Assembly: GCA_026014815.1 (NCBI GenBank)
Contig: JAOZHP010000111.1
Span: 1 to 39,952, forward strand
Direction: 5' to 3'
DNA from: Candidatus Bathyarchaeota archaeon
Lineage (GTDB): Archaea; Thermoproteota; Bathyarchaeia; TCS64
Length of the DNA stretch: 39,952 nucleotides
The notes below the pieces were generated by a model. That model searched no databases. It saw only the letters and a list, made by a program, of their open reading frames with translations, and had not been told where the DNA came from. The first letter of the stretch is position 1. Each line of letters opens with the position of its first letter. Below are positions 13,746 through 23,553 of this stretch, piece by piece. The position numbers were made by a program, and so were the translations under genes.

Positions 13746-14198
13746 ATGTTTGAGAAAGACGGAAAAAAGTTCAACTGCTGTGAAAGTGTTTTACTCCAGG
13801 TAAACGAGGTACACAAACTCAATGGCTTTGGTCCTGAAGTCATGAAGACCGCCTCAAATATGGGGGGCGGCGTCGCTGGGTGCGGCAGCATTTGTGGAGC
13901 GGTTAGCGGCGGAGCAATGGCCTTCGGCCTCCTGATGGGCACAAGCGGTGACGAGAGCCCCGACGATTACACTGCTCTGCGTGAGAGAATGAGGCACTAT
14001 ACCCAGATCTTAATAGACGCCTTCGAGGAGAAATGGGGCAACATAAACTGCTACGATCTCTTGGGCGTAAACACTCGCACCGAGAAAGGAAAGAGGATTC
14101 ACGAGGAGAACAAGGCTAAAGGTATCTATTACTGCAACGACTTCGTTGACTGGACCGCAGAAAAGTGTCTAGAAATCATCAACGAGAACTCCCTATAA
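13746..14198 (+). CDS. C_GCAxxG_C_C family redox protein, 150 aa
   Basis: The family signature is visible: C12, then V-A-G-C46-G-S-I-C50-G-A-V-S-G-G, and later C102 and C130 (with C11 and C141 as well). The family is thought to bind a metal cluster or undergo thiol redox; its reaction is not established. The N-terminal part is helical with the glycine-rich cysteine loop in the middle. GATAAACTTT about 31 bases upstream may be a TATA box, giving a near-leaderless start. It follows the SpoIIM-like gene by 39 bases in the same direction but probably has its own promoter. Confidence 0.85.
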   Translation: MFEKDGKKFNCCESVLLQVNEVHKLNGFGPEVMKTASNMGGGVAGCGSICGAVSGGAMAFGLLMGTSGDESPDDYTALRERMRHYTQILIDAFEEKWGNINCYDLLGVNTRTEKGKRIHEENKAKGIYYCNDFVDWTAEKCLEIINENSL

Positions 14199-14268
14199 TC
14201 CCACAGCAAATACTTGCATTCAAATAAACACCATTTTTCAGAAACTAAAAAGCGATCTATAAGGGAAA

Positions 14269-14290
14269 TAGTTATTTTACTTAATAACTA
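14269..14290 (-). terminator. hairpin at the end of the NrdD/NrdG-like operon
   Basis: TAGTTATT and AATAACTA form a perfect 8-bp stem around a 6-base loop. The stop codon of the activase (14288-14290) is part of the stem. Downstream on the minus strand is a pyrimidine-rich stretch and later a CTTTTTAG run. Confidence 0.45.
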
Positions 14291-14992
14291 GGGCTCTAGG
14301 ACAGCCTCATTGAAGTACGGGGCAGCGAGCCGCCTCATGTCTTCAAGCTCTTTCTCTGAGTAGGGCTTAATGGCTCTGCATTCCTTGTCCATGCTGTCCT
14401 CGGGCCTGAACCTCTTGATGACCAGCCTCCTAGACCCTGAGAGTGAAGACACTATTTCATCTATGTCACTTGGTTCATTTATGCCTGGGATCGGGGTTAC
14501 CTTGAACTCGTGATGCACACCACTTCTACGAACAATCTGGACTGCCTCCCGTATCATCTCAGGTTTGATCCTGTACCGGGCCACCTCCTGGGTTTTCTGG
14601 AAGGGGGCCACCAACTGGACGCTAAGATAGTCCACAAGTTTTCTGTCTATTAGGTGCTGTAATGCCTTGGGTCTGGACGCGTTGGTGTCCAGCTTCACCT
14701 TATACCCCATGTTCTTGATCTCCCCGAGGAAATCCTGGAGATGCCTGTGGAGCAACGGCTCCCCGCCTGTTATCGTAACGGCGTCCAGGAACCCTCTCCT
14801 CGGGAAAATCATCTCAAGGAAATCAGGTACAAGAGTCTTCTCCATGGGGATGTAGTCGTGGATCAGTTCACTGTTGGGGCAGAAGGGGCACCTGAAGTTG
14901 CACCCAGGCACCGTTACTGTTGCGCAGAGGTTGCCAGGGTAGTCGCTTAGACTCAGCTTCCTTGAGCCGACTATCGGTAACTGTATCTTCAA
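14288..14992 (-). CDS. nrdG: radical-SAM glycyl-radical activase, NrdG-like
   Basis: Generates the glycyl radical on its partner by reductive cleavage of S-adenosylmethionine. The cluster motif is C-N-F-R-C-P-F-C (CxxxCxxC), preceded by S-D-Y-P-G-N-L-C and followed by T-I-T-G-G-E-P-L-L, the SAM-binding GGE motif. The frame is open further upstream into the NrdD-like gene, but TTG at 14992-14990 overlaps that gene's TGA and begins the protein just before the family's first strand; this gives 234 residues, a usual length. An upstream start would need a ~97-base overlap and adds non-homologous sequence. It is translated directly after the NrdD-like gene, which should be its substrate. Confidence 0.85.
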   Translation of the reverse strand: MKIQLPIVGSRKLSLSDYPGNLCATVTVPGCNFRCPFCPNSELIHDYIPMEKTLVPDFLEMIFPRRGFLDAVTITGGEPLLHRHLQDFLGEIKNMGYKVKLDTNASRPKALQHLIDRKLVDYLSVQLVAPFQKTQEVARYRIKPEMIREAVQIVRRSGVHHEFKVTPIPGINEPSDIDEIVSSLSGSRRLVIKRFRPEDSMDKECRAIKPYSEKELEDMRRLAAPYFNEAVLEP

Positions 14993-16590
14993 TTGTTTTT
15001 TACGTCGTAGTGAACTCGTTGCCTGTGCGCCTCCTTTAATCCTTCTGGTATCTTCGATAATTCCTGTGGGTAGCCGTCCACCCATACATAAGTAGCGGTT
15101 TTATCGCCGCATACGGGGCAAACTGATACCTCACCCTGAGTGTACCCGTGTCTATCGCAGAGACTGAAGACAGGTGAGACCTTGAGTGAGTTATACCCGA
15201 ACTGGTCCATGCATCTACGTAGCAGCAGCATGGACTCATCTTTGAGGACCTGCCCCTCCTTGAGATGTATCTGAATCGCGGTGCCCCCGGTATATATGCC
15301 GTGATACTTTTTCTGGTGCTCCAACATGTCCCAGAGGTCGTCCCCGTGGCTCGGCGGCAGCTCCGTGGACCCAGTGTAGTAGGGTACGTTCACACCTGAC
15401 GCGATAATCTCGGGGCGACTGGTCTTGTCGATGCCCGCCATGTGTGCCCCAGCCTCCTCGCTGGGGTACGCCTCCAATGTGTAGAGGTGCCCAGTCTTTG
15501 CCTGTATCATCTCAATGTATCTTATCAAGTACTCTAGGAGCTTGTAGGTGACCGCTTTCCCTGCGACGTGGGCTGTCCCAGCGTCAATGACGTTCAGCAG
15601 CGCCTCATTCATCCCTGATAGAGCGATACCCGAGAAATGCCAGTCAAGGTTATCATGTAAACTACTCGTTGAAGGCATCTTCCCGTTACTGAGTAAACCC
15701 TCTAGATGCCGCTTTTTTGCTTCAAGCGCATCAGTGGCGGTCTCCATGAGACTGCTTAGCCTCTCAAAGAACTGGTCCTCGTCCCTCGTTTTGTAGGCTA
15801 TCTGGGGTAGGTTCAAGGTGACTAATCCGGTCAGCCCGCTGTAGTCGGCGTTCCCCGGTATTCCACCGTGTCTAAGATAGATGGCGTGGGAGTCAGGCTC
15901 CGCGTCGGGTTGACTGTGTATGTGATCGGTCACGAGGGTTCCTGTAGAATAGTTGACAAAGTGGACAGCCCCATACTTGTATGCTAAGGACAATAATTCT
16001 GTGAACCCGGGGTCGCTCCAATCTGTTCTGGATGTGACGTTAACTACAGGTGTGACGTTGAATCGTCCATTCAGGAACTCGTTCTCTAGCATCCTTACCA
16101 GAACCTGATTGAACATGGTCATCTCAGACCTTAACTCAGCGGGCTCAGTGTCCCATGACTCCGGTATTGGAGATGTGTTCAGGGAAAAGGTAACCTTGTT
16201 ATGTATCTCGGGGCTGTTTAGCGCAGCCATCAGAAGCCCTACGTTGCGTCGTATCTCAGCCCTGCTCATGTTTCTTTTCTTGATGATGCTGGCCATATAC
16301 TGGTCCAAGCCGTTGAAGGTCTGAGAGCCTGCCCACTCTGATCCGCTGGCTTTAACGTGGCTCACAATTAGACGGGGCACGTCTTTCATAGATGGCTGAG
16401 AGTCGCCTAGAGAGTTTTGGACAAGTTTATTGAGACTCCACCCCGTGGATACGCCCTTATCGGGTTCATCTATGTGGTGTATATAGAACTCGCCCTCGGT
16501 GTGAGCCTTGAGGCCCCTGTCACTGTAGAGGGCTTTCGCGTCCATTTGGGAAGAAGAGTGTACATCCTTCTTTAAACCTGTTGGAGACAT
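14989..16590 (-). CDS. nrdD: NrdD-like glycyl-radical protein lacking the thiyl-radical cysteine
   Basis: Related to class III (anaerobic) ribonucleotide reductase. Family landmarks are E-W-A-G-S-Q-T-F-N-G-L-D-Q-Y (85-98), a V-N-V-T-S-R-T-D-W segment (183-191), T-L-N-L-P-Q-I-A-Y (258-266), a zinc site C478-x2-H481 / C491-x2-C494, and a C-terminal V-D-G-Y with G506 as the likely glycyl-radical residue. Normally the finger loop before the N-L-P motif carries the Cys that becomes a thiyl radical. Here that stretch (about 225-250) reads H-S-Q-P-D-A-E-P-D-S, and the first cysteine in the whole protein is C460. The ATP-cone is also absent; at 533 residues it is short. It may be a divergent enzyme or an inactive or regulatory homologue. 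The adjacent activase and flavodoxin argue that it is still activated. Confidence 0.85.
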   Translation of the reverse strand: MSPTGLKKDVHSSSQMDAKALYSDRGLKAHTEGEFYIHHIDEPDKGVSTGWSLNKLVQNSLGDSQPSMKDVPRLIVSHVKASGSEWAGSQTFNGLDQYMASIIKKRNMSRAEIRRNVGLLMAALNSPEIHNKVTFSLNTSPIPESWDTEPAELRSEMTMFNQVLVRMLENEFLNGRFNVTPVVNVTSRTDWSDPGFTELLSLAYKYGAVHFVNYSTGTLVTDHIHSQPDAEPDSHAIYLRHGGIPGNADYSGLTGLVTLNLPQIAYKTRDEDQFFERLSSLMETATDALEAKKRHLEGLLSNGKMPSTSSLHDNLDWHFSGIALSGMNEALLNVIDAGTAHVAGKAVTYKLLEYLIRYIEMIQAKTGHLYTLEAYPSEEAGAHMAGIDKTSRPEIIASGVNVPYYTGSTELPPSHGDDLWDMLEHQKKYHGIYTGGTAIQIHLKEGQVLKDESMLLLRRCMDQFGYNSLKVSPVFSLCDRHGYTQGEVSVCPVCGDKTATYVWVDGYPQELSKIPEGLKEAHRQRVHYDVKNN

Positions 16591-16640
16591 CTACAGAAGA
16601 GTCAGGAGAGATCAAGTAACCAAAAGTGGAAAATGGATGA

Positions 16641-17096
16641 TTATAGGGACTCGGCGAATTTCTTTCCGAACACCTTGCACCTGTCGAGGGTATCAGCGTG
16701 GTATTTTACGTCCGTGTCGATCATGACGCATACCTCAGTGTAAGCCTTGAAGCCAAGTTTCTCTATCCGTTGCTTTAGGCGCTCCTCCATGATCCATGCG
16801 CCGTCATACCCGTAGCTTCCGAAGACTGCCGCGGGCTTGTCATGTATCTTCTTTCTCTTAGTCTTGATGTAACCCTCCACGTGCTCAATGAAGTCTTTCA
16901 TGGCATTGGAGATATCCGCGTAGTAGACTGGTGAACCGAAGAGGACGCCGTCAGCGTCAGCCATAACAGTCAACGGGAACGCGGTCCCGATCTTCTTTAC
17001 CTCGACGTCGCCAACCTCTTTGACGCCATCCGCTATGGCGTGGGCCATCTTCTCTGTGTTCCCTGTCTTGCTGTCGTAGATCACAATTACCTTCAT
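16641..17096 (-). CDS. flavodoxin, 151 aa
   Basis: A small FMN electron carrier. V-I-Y-D-S-K-T-G-N-T-E-K-M (residues 4-16) is the phosphate-binding loop, and G-S-P-V-Y-Y-A-D and G-S-Y-G-Y-D-G-A are the loops around the isoalloxazine. The start is ATG 17096 with GGAAGGT seven bases before it; a longer frame to 17138 adds a non-family extension. It is co-directional with the NrdD-like and NrdG-like genes 50 bases on, and flavodoxin is a known reductant for radical-SAM activases in other organisms. I infer that it powers this activase. Confidence 0.85.
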   Translation of the reverse strand: MKVIVIYDSKTGNTEKMAHAIADGVKEVGDVEVKKIGTAFPLTVMADADGVLFGSPVYYADISNAMKDFIEHVEGYIKTKRKKIHDKPAAVFGSYGYDGAWIMEERLKQRIEKLGFKAYTEVCVMIDTDVKYHADTLDRCKVFGKKFAESL

Positions 17097-17151
17097 TTCA
17101 TTACCTTCCGTACTGTGTAACCGGTTTCTAGGATTCACTTCGATATGGCGA

Positions 17152-17162
17152 TTTATATATAG
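17152..17162. promoter_or_regulatory. near-symmetric TATA box shared by two divergent genes
   Basis: TTTATATATAG. Rightward, it is centred about 29 bases before the GTG at 17186, giving a leaderless transcript for the SplB-like gene. Leftward it lies about 60 bases from the flavodoxin ATG, leaving a ~33-base leader with a Shine-Dalgarno site. No other good TATA box is present in the 89-base gap. Confidence 0.5.
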
Positions 17163-17185
17163 GTCGCCCAGTCCCGAATATCTCT

Positions 17186-17989
17186 GTGAAGATCGGGGAA
17201 ACCACCTGCAAGAGCATACTCAACAAGAGCGGCATCTCGGGTGTAGAGTACGCGATAAACCCGTACGTGGGGTGTGGCCACGCCTGCGTCTATTGTTACG
17301 CTAAATTCATGACAAGGTGGTACCACAAAGGCGAGAAATGGGGCAGCTTCGTGGACGTGAAGAAGAACGCAGTGGAGTGCCTCAAGAAGGAGGTCACCAA
17401 GAAACGCCCCGGAATCGTACTCCTCTCAAGTGTAACGGACCCTTATCAACCAGCCGAGAAAAAGTACGGCGTCACAAGAAAGATTCTTGAGTGCTTAATG
17501 AACACCGGTTTCCCCGTCGAGATTCTAACCAAAAGCTCACTGATCCTCCGAGACATGGATATCATAGACGAGTTACCCGAGGTAGAGGTAGGATTAACGA
17601 TAACCTGCATGGAGGACAAAATCCGACGAGTCTTTGAGCCAGGAGCCTCAACGGTACAGGACAGACTCGACGCATTGAAGACATTCAACGACGCTGGGAT
17701 ACAGACCTACGCGTTCCTTGGGCCCCTTCTCCCCTACGTCTCGGAGGATGGATTGGAGGAGCTGATGAACACCCTCGCGGATAGAGTAAACAGAGTCATA
17801 GTTGACAGGCTTAACATTAAAGCTGGGAACTGGAAACCCATACAGATAGCCTTGGAGAAGAACTTCCCCGAGTTGATCCCGGAGTTCAAGGAGGCGTCAA
17901 GAGACGACTCAGAGTACTATGATGAGGTTAGGAGAAAAATGAGGGTTGGCTTTGATAAACGGGCCATACCCGCGGATATAGTCTTCTAG
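17186..17989 (+). CDS. radical-SAM protein, SplB/DNA-photolyase-like (COG1533)
   Basis: C30-G-H-A-C34-V-Y-C37 gives the CxxxCxxC cluster motif, preceded by Y-A-I-N-P-Y-V-G and followed by L-L-S-S-V-T-D-P-Y-Q-P and T-K-S. These are the features of the SplB-like group. Spore photoproduct lyase itself repairs spore DNA, but most archaeal members have no known substrate, so 'photolyase' is only a family name. The 267-residue length is usual. GTG is supported by TATA spacing. It faces away from the flavodoxin gene across a shared promoter, so the two may be co-regulated. The stop overlaps the convergent VOC gene by four bases. Confidence 0.82.
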   Translation: MKIGETTCKSILNKSGISGVEYAINPYVGCGHACVYCYAKFMTRWYHKGEKWGSFVDVKKNAVECLKKEVTKKRPGIVLLSSVTDPYQPAEKKYGVTRKILECLMNTGFPVEILTKSSLILRDMDIIDELPEVEVGLTITCMEDKIRRVFEPGASTVQDRLDALKTFNDAGIQTYAFLGPLLPYVSEDGLEELMNTLADRVNRVIVDRLNIKAGNWKPIQIALEKNFPELIPEFKEASRDDSEYYDEVRRKMRVGFDKRAIPADIVF

Positions 17990-18351
17990 GCGAAGCCCTT
18001 TTCCATGAGCTCAAGAGTGTGACCGTCAGGGTCCTTGAAGAAGCATAGCCTGCTACCGTTACTCGCGGTTACTTTCCTCAACTCAAGACCCATGCCTTCC
18101 AGCTTGGCGAGCTTGTCATCAAAGTCAGGTACATGCAGTGCAAGGTGACTCCAGTTTCCACCCGGTGGCGTGCCTGGGCTGCCCGGTCTCTGCACAAGCT
18201 CAAGAAGGCCGCCGCCTATATCCATTACTGCGATCTTTGCTTCCCCGCTGCCGAACTCGTTCACCACTGGGAACCCGAACAGGTCTTTGTAGAAGTCAAG
18301 GCTCTTGGAGAGGTCTTTCACGTATAATCCGATATGGTCAAGTGAGGTCAT
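17986..18351 (-). CDS. VOC (glyoxalase/dioxygenase) superfamily protein, 121 aa
   Basis: Two beta-alpha-beta-beta-beta modules. Metal ligands in glyoxalase-like positions are H6, E51, H69 and E114, all present. Members include lactoylglutathione lyase, methylmalonyl-CoA epimerase and ring-cleaving dioxygenases; the substrate here cannot be told. The ATG sits 27 bases from a TATA box, indicating a leaderless transcript. Confidence 0.8.
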   Translation of the reverse strand: MTSLDHIGLYVKDLSKSLDFYKDLFGFPVVNEFGSGEAKIAVMDIGGGLLELVQRPGSPGTPPGGNWSHLALHVPDFDDKLAKLEGMGLELRKVTASNGSRLCFFKDPDGHTLELMEKGFA

Positions 18352-18373
18352 ACAGTGATAATTGACTTCAAGC

Positions 18374-18383
18374 TGTATAAATT
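18374..18383 (-). promoter_or_regulatory. TATA box for the VOC gene
   Basis: TTTATACA on the minus strand, centred 27 bases from the ATG at 18351. It lies just beyond the ppdK terminator. Confidence 0.5.
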
Positions 18384-18390
18384 ATGACGT

Positions 18391-18416
18391 GTAAAAAGGA
18401 AAAAGGGATTGAAACC

Positions 18417-18420
<4 letters not shown>
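18391..18420 (-). terminator. hairpin plus T-tract ending ppdK
   Basis: On the minus strand AGGGTTTCAATCCCT can pair 4 bp around a short loop and is followed by TTTTCCTTTTT. The ppdK TAG stop (18417-18419) is within the stem arm. Confidence 0.5.
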
Positions 18421-21182
<2,762 letters not shown>

Positions 21183-21276
21183 ATTAGGTATCTCCTGATA
21201 AGATTCTGGATGGGACCCCTCCTTTTACCTTTACCGGTGGAAAGATGTGAACCATTTGATGTTTCAGGGGCTTCAG

Positions 21277-21651
21277 TTAGCCAAGTATGGCTGCTAAGTA
21301 TTTTCCAGCATATATCCCAATCAGGCACAGGGTGTTGGTCCCTAAGAAGTATAACATGAATAGGGTTCGCTGCCCTGTCTCCAGTAACCTGAAGGATTCC
21401 AAGCTGAACGTGGACATTGTCGTGAAGGCTCTTAGTAGCCAAACTGCGAGGAACATGCGTGAGGATGCAGGGAGATCTAGGTTGCCCTCAGCGAGGTACG
21501 TGATGAGGCTAAGAATGAAGGCTCCTAGCAGGTTGACTCCTGGCGTGCCTAATGGGAACTTGAGCGCCGTGTTCTGTATCCATCCACTTACTAGGAACCT
21601 TAGTATTGCTCCGAGGAAGCCGCCGAGTCCTATGAAGAGTAGTGGATGAAT
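21277..21651 (-). CDS. crcB: CrcB/Fluc-like fluoride channel with no standard start codon
   Basis: A 124-residue, four-helix membrane protein. Matching features are G-L-G-G-F-L-G-A-I-L-R-F near the N-terminus, P-L-G-T-P-G-V-N-L-L-G-A-F, and F-T-T-M-S-T-F-S-L-E. The usual central motif G-G-F-T-T-F-S-T-F is changed: R-A replaces G-G and M79 replaces the first Phe of the pore Phe box. The frame has no ATG, GTG or TTG before the conserved region; the best start is ATT at 21651, nine bases after GAGG, giving M-H-P-L-L-F. It may start at ATT, be one arm of a heterodimer, or be decaying. No fluoride riboswitch sequence was seen upstream. A plus-strand frame over the same DNA is its antisense shadow. 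Confidence 0.65.
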   Translation of the reverse strand: MHPLLFIGLGGFLGAILRFLVSGWIQNTALKFPLGTPGVNLLGAFILSLITYLAEGNLDLPASSRMFLAVWLLRAFTTMSTFSLESFRLLETGQRTLFMLYFLGTNTLCLIGIYAGKYLAAILG

Positions 21652-21920
21652 ATTTTATCGCCTCGATAACTACTCCATGCATTTCAATGACGCTGATTTT
21701 TAAAGAATTTGATTCATTTACCTTCATAAATAGGTGAGTATATACCATCTTCAGGTTGTATTTGTTGCATCTTACTAAATTAGTCTATACCATTATGGTA
21801 TTTGTTATAATACCGAGTTTTTCTCAATTTCTGAGGGAAACAGGCGATAATATAGGGCAAAATTTAAAAACAGTTATAAGCGAGGCTTTTCCCATAATCA
21901 TAATTCTCGTGAGGGGTTCT

Positions 21921-22844
21921 TTGACAACAAAGCTTCATGATCAAGCAACCTGCACTGAGTGCGGGGGAACTAACCTTCTGCGAGACTATGAGACCGGTGA
22001 GCTGGTATGCCAGGTCTGCGGTTTCGTGGTTTCATCCACTCTCATAGACCAAGGCCCAGAGTGGCGGGCATTCGACCAGGAGCAACGCGACAAGCTCCCG
22101 AGGGTCGGAGCACCTGTGACCTGGACCATACATGATAAAGGTCTCTCTACCACCATTGGGTGGCAGGACCGTGACGCATCCGGAAGGAAGCTGAGCCCAG
22201 AGGAAAGGGCACGGCTCTACCGGCTCCGCAAGTGGCATCGGAGAAGCAAAGTCAGCGACTCTACACAGAGGAACCTGGCCCACGCGTTGAGCGAGATGAG
22301 CAAGATAAGCTACAAGCTCAACCTGCCAAGGAACGTCATCGAGACCAGCAGCATGATCTACAGGCGGGCCATCCAGAAGCAGCTCATCAGGGGCAGGACA
22401 ATCCAGAGCGTCGCCGTCGCATCCATCTATATGGCTTGCAGGCAGTGCGGCATCATCAGGACCCTTGAGGACGTGGCAACTGCGGCCAACATCACCAAGA
22501 AGGAGGCTGCAAGGAACTATAGGTTCCTGTTGAGGGAGTTGAAGCCAAACGTTCCACAGGTGGACCCGCAGGGCTACATCAGTAAGATAGTGAACAAACT
22601 TGCGTTGACTGGGGAGACGGAGCGCCTCGCAATGGCGATTCTGAGGCAGGCGTCAGATCTGAAGCTCACCAGCGGTAGAGGTCCTTCAGGCATCGCTGCT
22701 GCGTGCATCTATATCAGCAGCCAGCTAACGGATGAGCGACGTACTCAGGGTGAGATTGCGAAGGAGGCTCAGGTTACCGAGGTCACCATCAGGAACCGGT
22801 ACAAGGAGCTTGCCCAGCGCCTAGAGTTCAACGTCGTCCTCTAG
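21921..22844 (+). CDS. tfb: transcription initiation factor TFB
   Basis: Bridges TBP, the BRE/TATA promoter and RNA polymerase. A zinc ribbon at the start (C-T-E-C-G ... C-Q-V-C-G) is followed by the B-reader/linker (W-R-A-F-D, R-V-G-A-P, T-I-G-W-Q-D-R-D). Two cyclin repeats follow, with Q-S-V-A-V-A-S-I-Y-M-A-C-R and P-S-G-I-A-A-A-C-I-Y-I-S as their core helices. The frame extends back to 21756 but the added residues are unlike TFB. The TTG at 21921 follows GAGGGG; GTG at 21909 is an alternative. A T-A-rich AATTTAAAAA is about 50 bases upstream. The length is ~307 residues, normal for TFB. It is divergent from the crcB-like gene. Confidence 0.92.
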   Translation: MTTKLHDQATCTECGGTNLLRDYETGELVCQVCGFVVSSTLIDQGPEWRAFDQEQRDKLPRVGAPVTWTIHDKGLSTTIGWQDRDASGRKLSPEERARLYRLRKWHRRSKVSDSTQRNLAHALSEMSKISYKLNLPRNVIETSSMIYRRAIQKQLIRGRTIQSVAVASIYMACRQCGIIRTLEDVATAANITKKEAARNYRFLLRELKPNVPQVDPQGYISKIVNKLALTGETERLAMAILRQASDLKLTSGRGPSGIAAACIYISSQLTDERRTQGEIAKEAQVTEVTIRNRYKELAQRLEFNVVL

Positions 22845-22887
22845 TTATCACACCCTTTTTCAGTCTGTTTTCTTCATTATTATCGTT

Positions 22888-23499
22888 ATGCCTGAGCGGT
22901 ATGTTATTTTCACTGGTCGCCCTAACGCTGGGAAGAGCAGCACCATCAGGGCGTTGACTGGGTTGAAGGTAGCGATAGGTAAGCGCCCCGGGACCACAAC
23001 GCGGATCAAAAAGTACCCGATAGCTAACGGGTTGAGCCTAGTGGATATGCCTGGGTACGGCAGGAAGGCTGGTGGTAGCAGGGACTGGGAGGATAGGACC
23101 AAGAACCTGATACTTGACTTTATCGAGGAAAACGCTGAACAGATACTCATCGCCGTCCATGTGCTCAACATCACAACTTTTATCGAGACGGAGGAACGCC
23201 TCGCGAAGAAGGGTTTCATCAGTCTAGACGTGGAGATGATAGGTTACCTCCACGAGACACTGGGCGAGTTCCCGCTGGTTGCCGCCAACAAGATCGATAA
23301 GGGAAAAGAACAGGACATCGTGACCAACCTTGAAGCCCTCATGGATCGCATAACTGACGGCGCCCCTGAGGAGGCAGCTGACTATGTGTATCCTCTCAGC
23401 GCCAAGAAGGACATCGGTGTCGGTGCGCTGAAGAACAGGTTCATGAAGACTTTATGGTCAGCCGGGTTCAGTAAGCCGTTTAAGCTTGTTAGAAGCTAA
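22888..23499 (+). CDS. EngB-like (YihA family) GTP-binding protein
   Basis: A small TRAFAC-class GTPase of 203 residues. G1 G-R-P-N-A-G-K-S is at residues 10-17, the G2 threonines at 36-38 in G-T-T-T-R, G3 D-M-P-G at 53-56, G4 N-K-I-D and G5 S-A-K-K later. The order and spacing resemble EngB, which helps assemble the large ribosomal subunit in bacteria; the archaeal role is less clear. It lies 43 bases after tfb in the same direction, with T-rich DNA between, so it may have its own promoter or read through. Confidence 0.85.
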   Translation: MPERYVIFTGRPNAGKSSTIRALTGLKVAIGKRPGTTTRIKKYPIANGLSLVDMPGYGRKAGGSRDWEDRTKNLILDFIEENAEQILIAVHVLNITTFIETEERLAKKGFISLDVEMIGYLHETLGEFPLVAANKIDKGKEQDIVTNLEALMDRITDGAPEEAADYVYPLSAKKDIGVGALKNRFMKTLWSAGFSKPFKLVRS

Positions 23500-23510
23500 G
23501 AATGGTTATA

Positions 23511-23553
23511 AAAAAACGAGACCGAGATAATGGGGGACTATATCTCGATCTCG
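23511..23553 (-). terminator. strong hairpin plus T-tract ending radA
   Basis: On the minus strand CGAGATCGAGATA pairs with TATCTCGGTCTCG over 13 positions (12 Watson-Crick and one G-U), around an 11-base loop that contains the radA stop codon. A run of seven Ts follows immediately. On the plus strand the stem has a C-A mismatch and no T-tract, so the signal belongs to radA. Confidence 0.65.

Noticed and set aside
14288-15085. A 265-residue activase starting inside the NrdD-like gene
   Set aside because: The N-terminal extension is a frame-shifted reading of the conserved glycyl-radical region; the TTG overlapping the stop codon fits coupling.
21287-21649. A 120-codon plus-strand frame between ppdK and tfb
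   Set aside because: It lies antisense to the crcB-like gene, whose translation shows family motifs, so this frame is a shadow.
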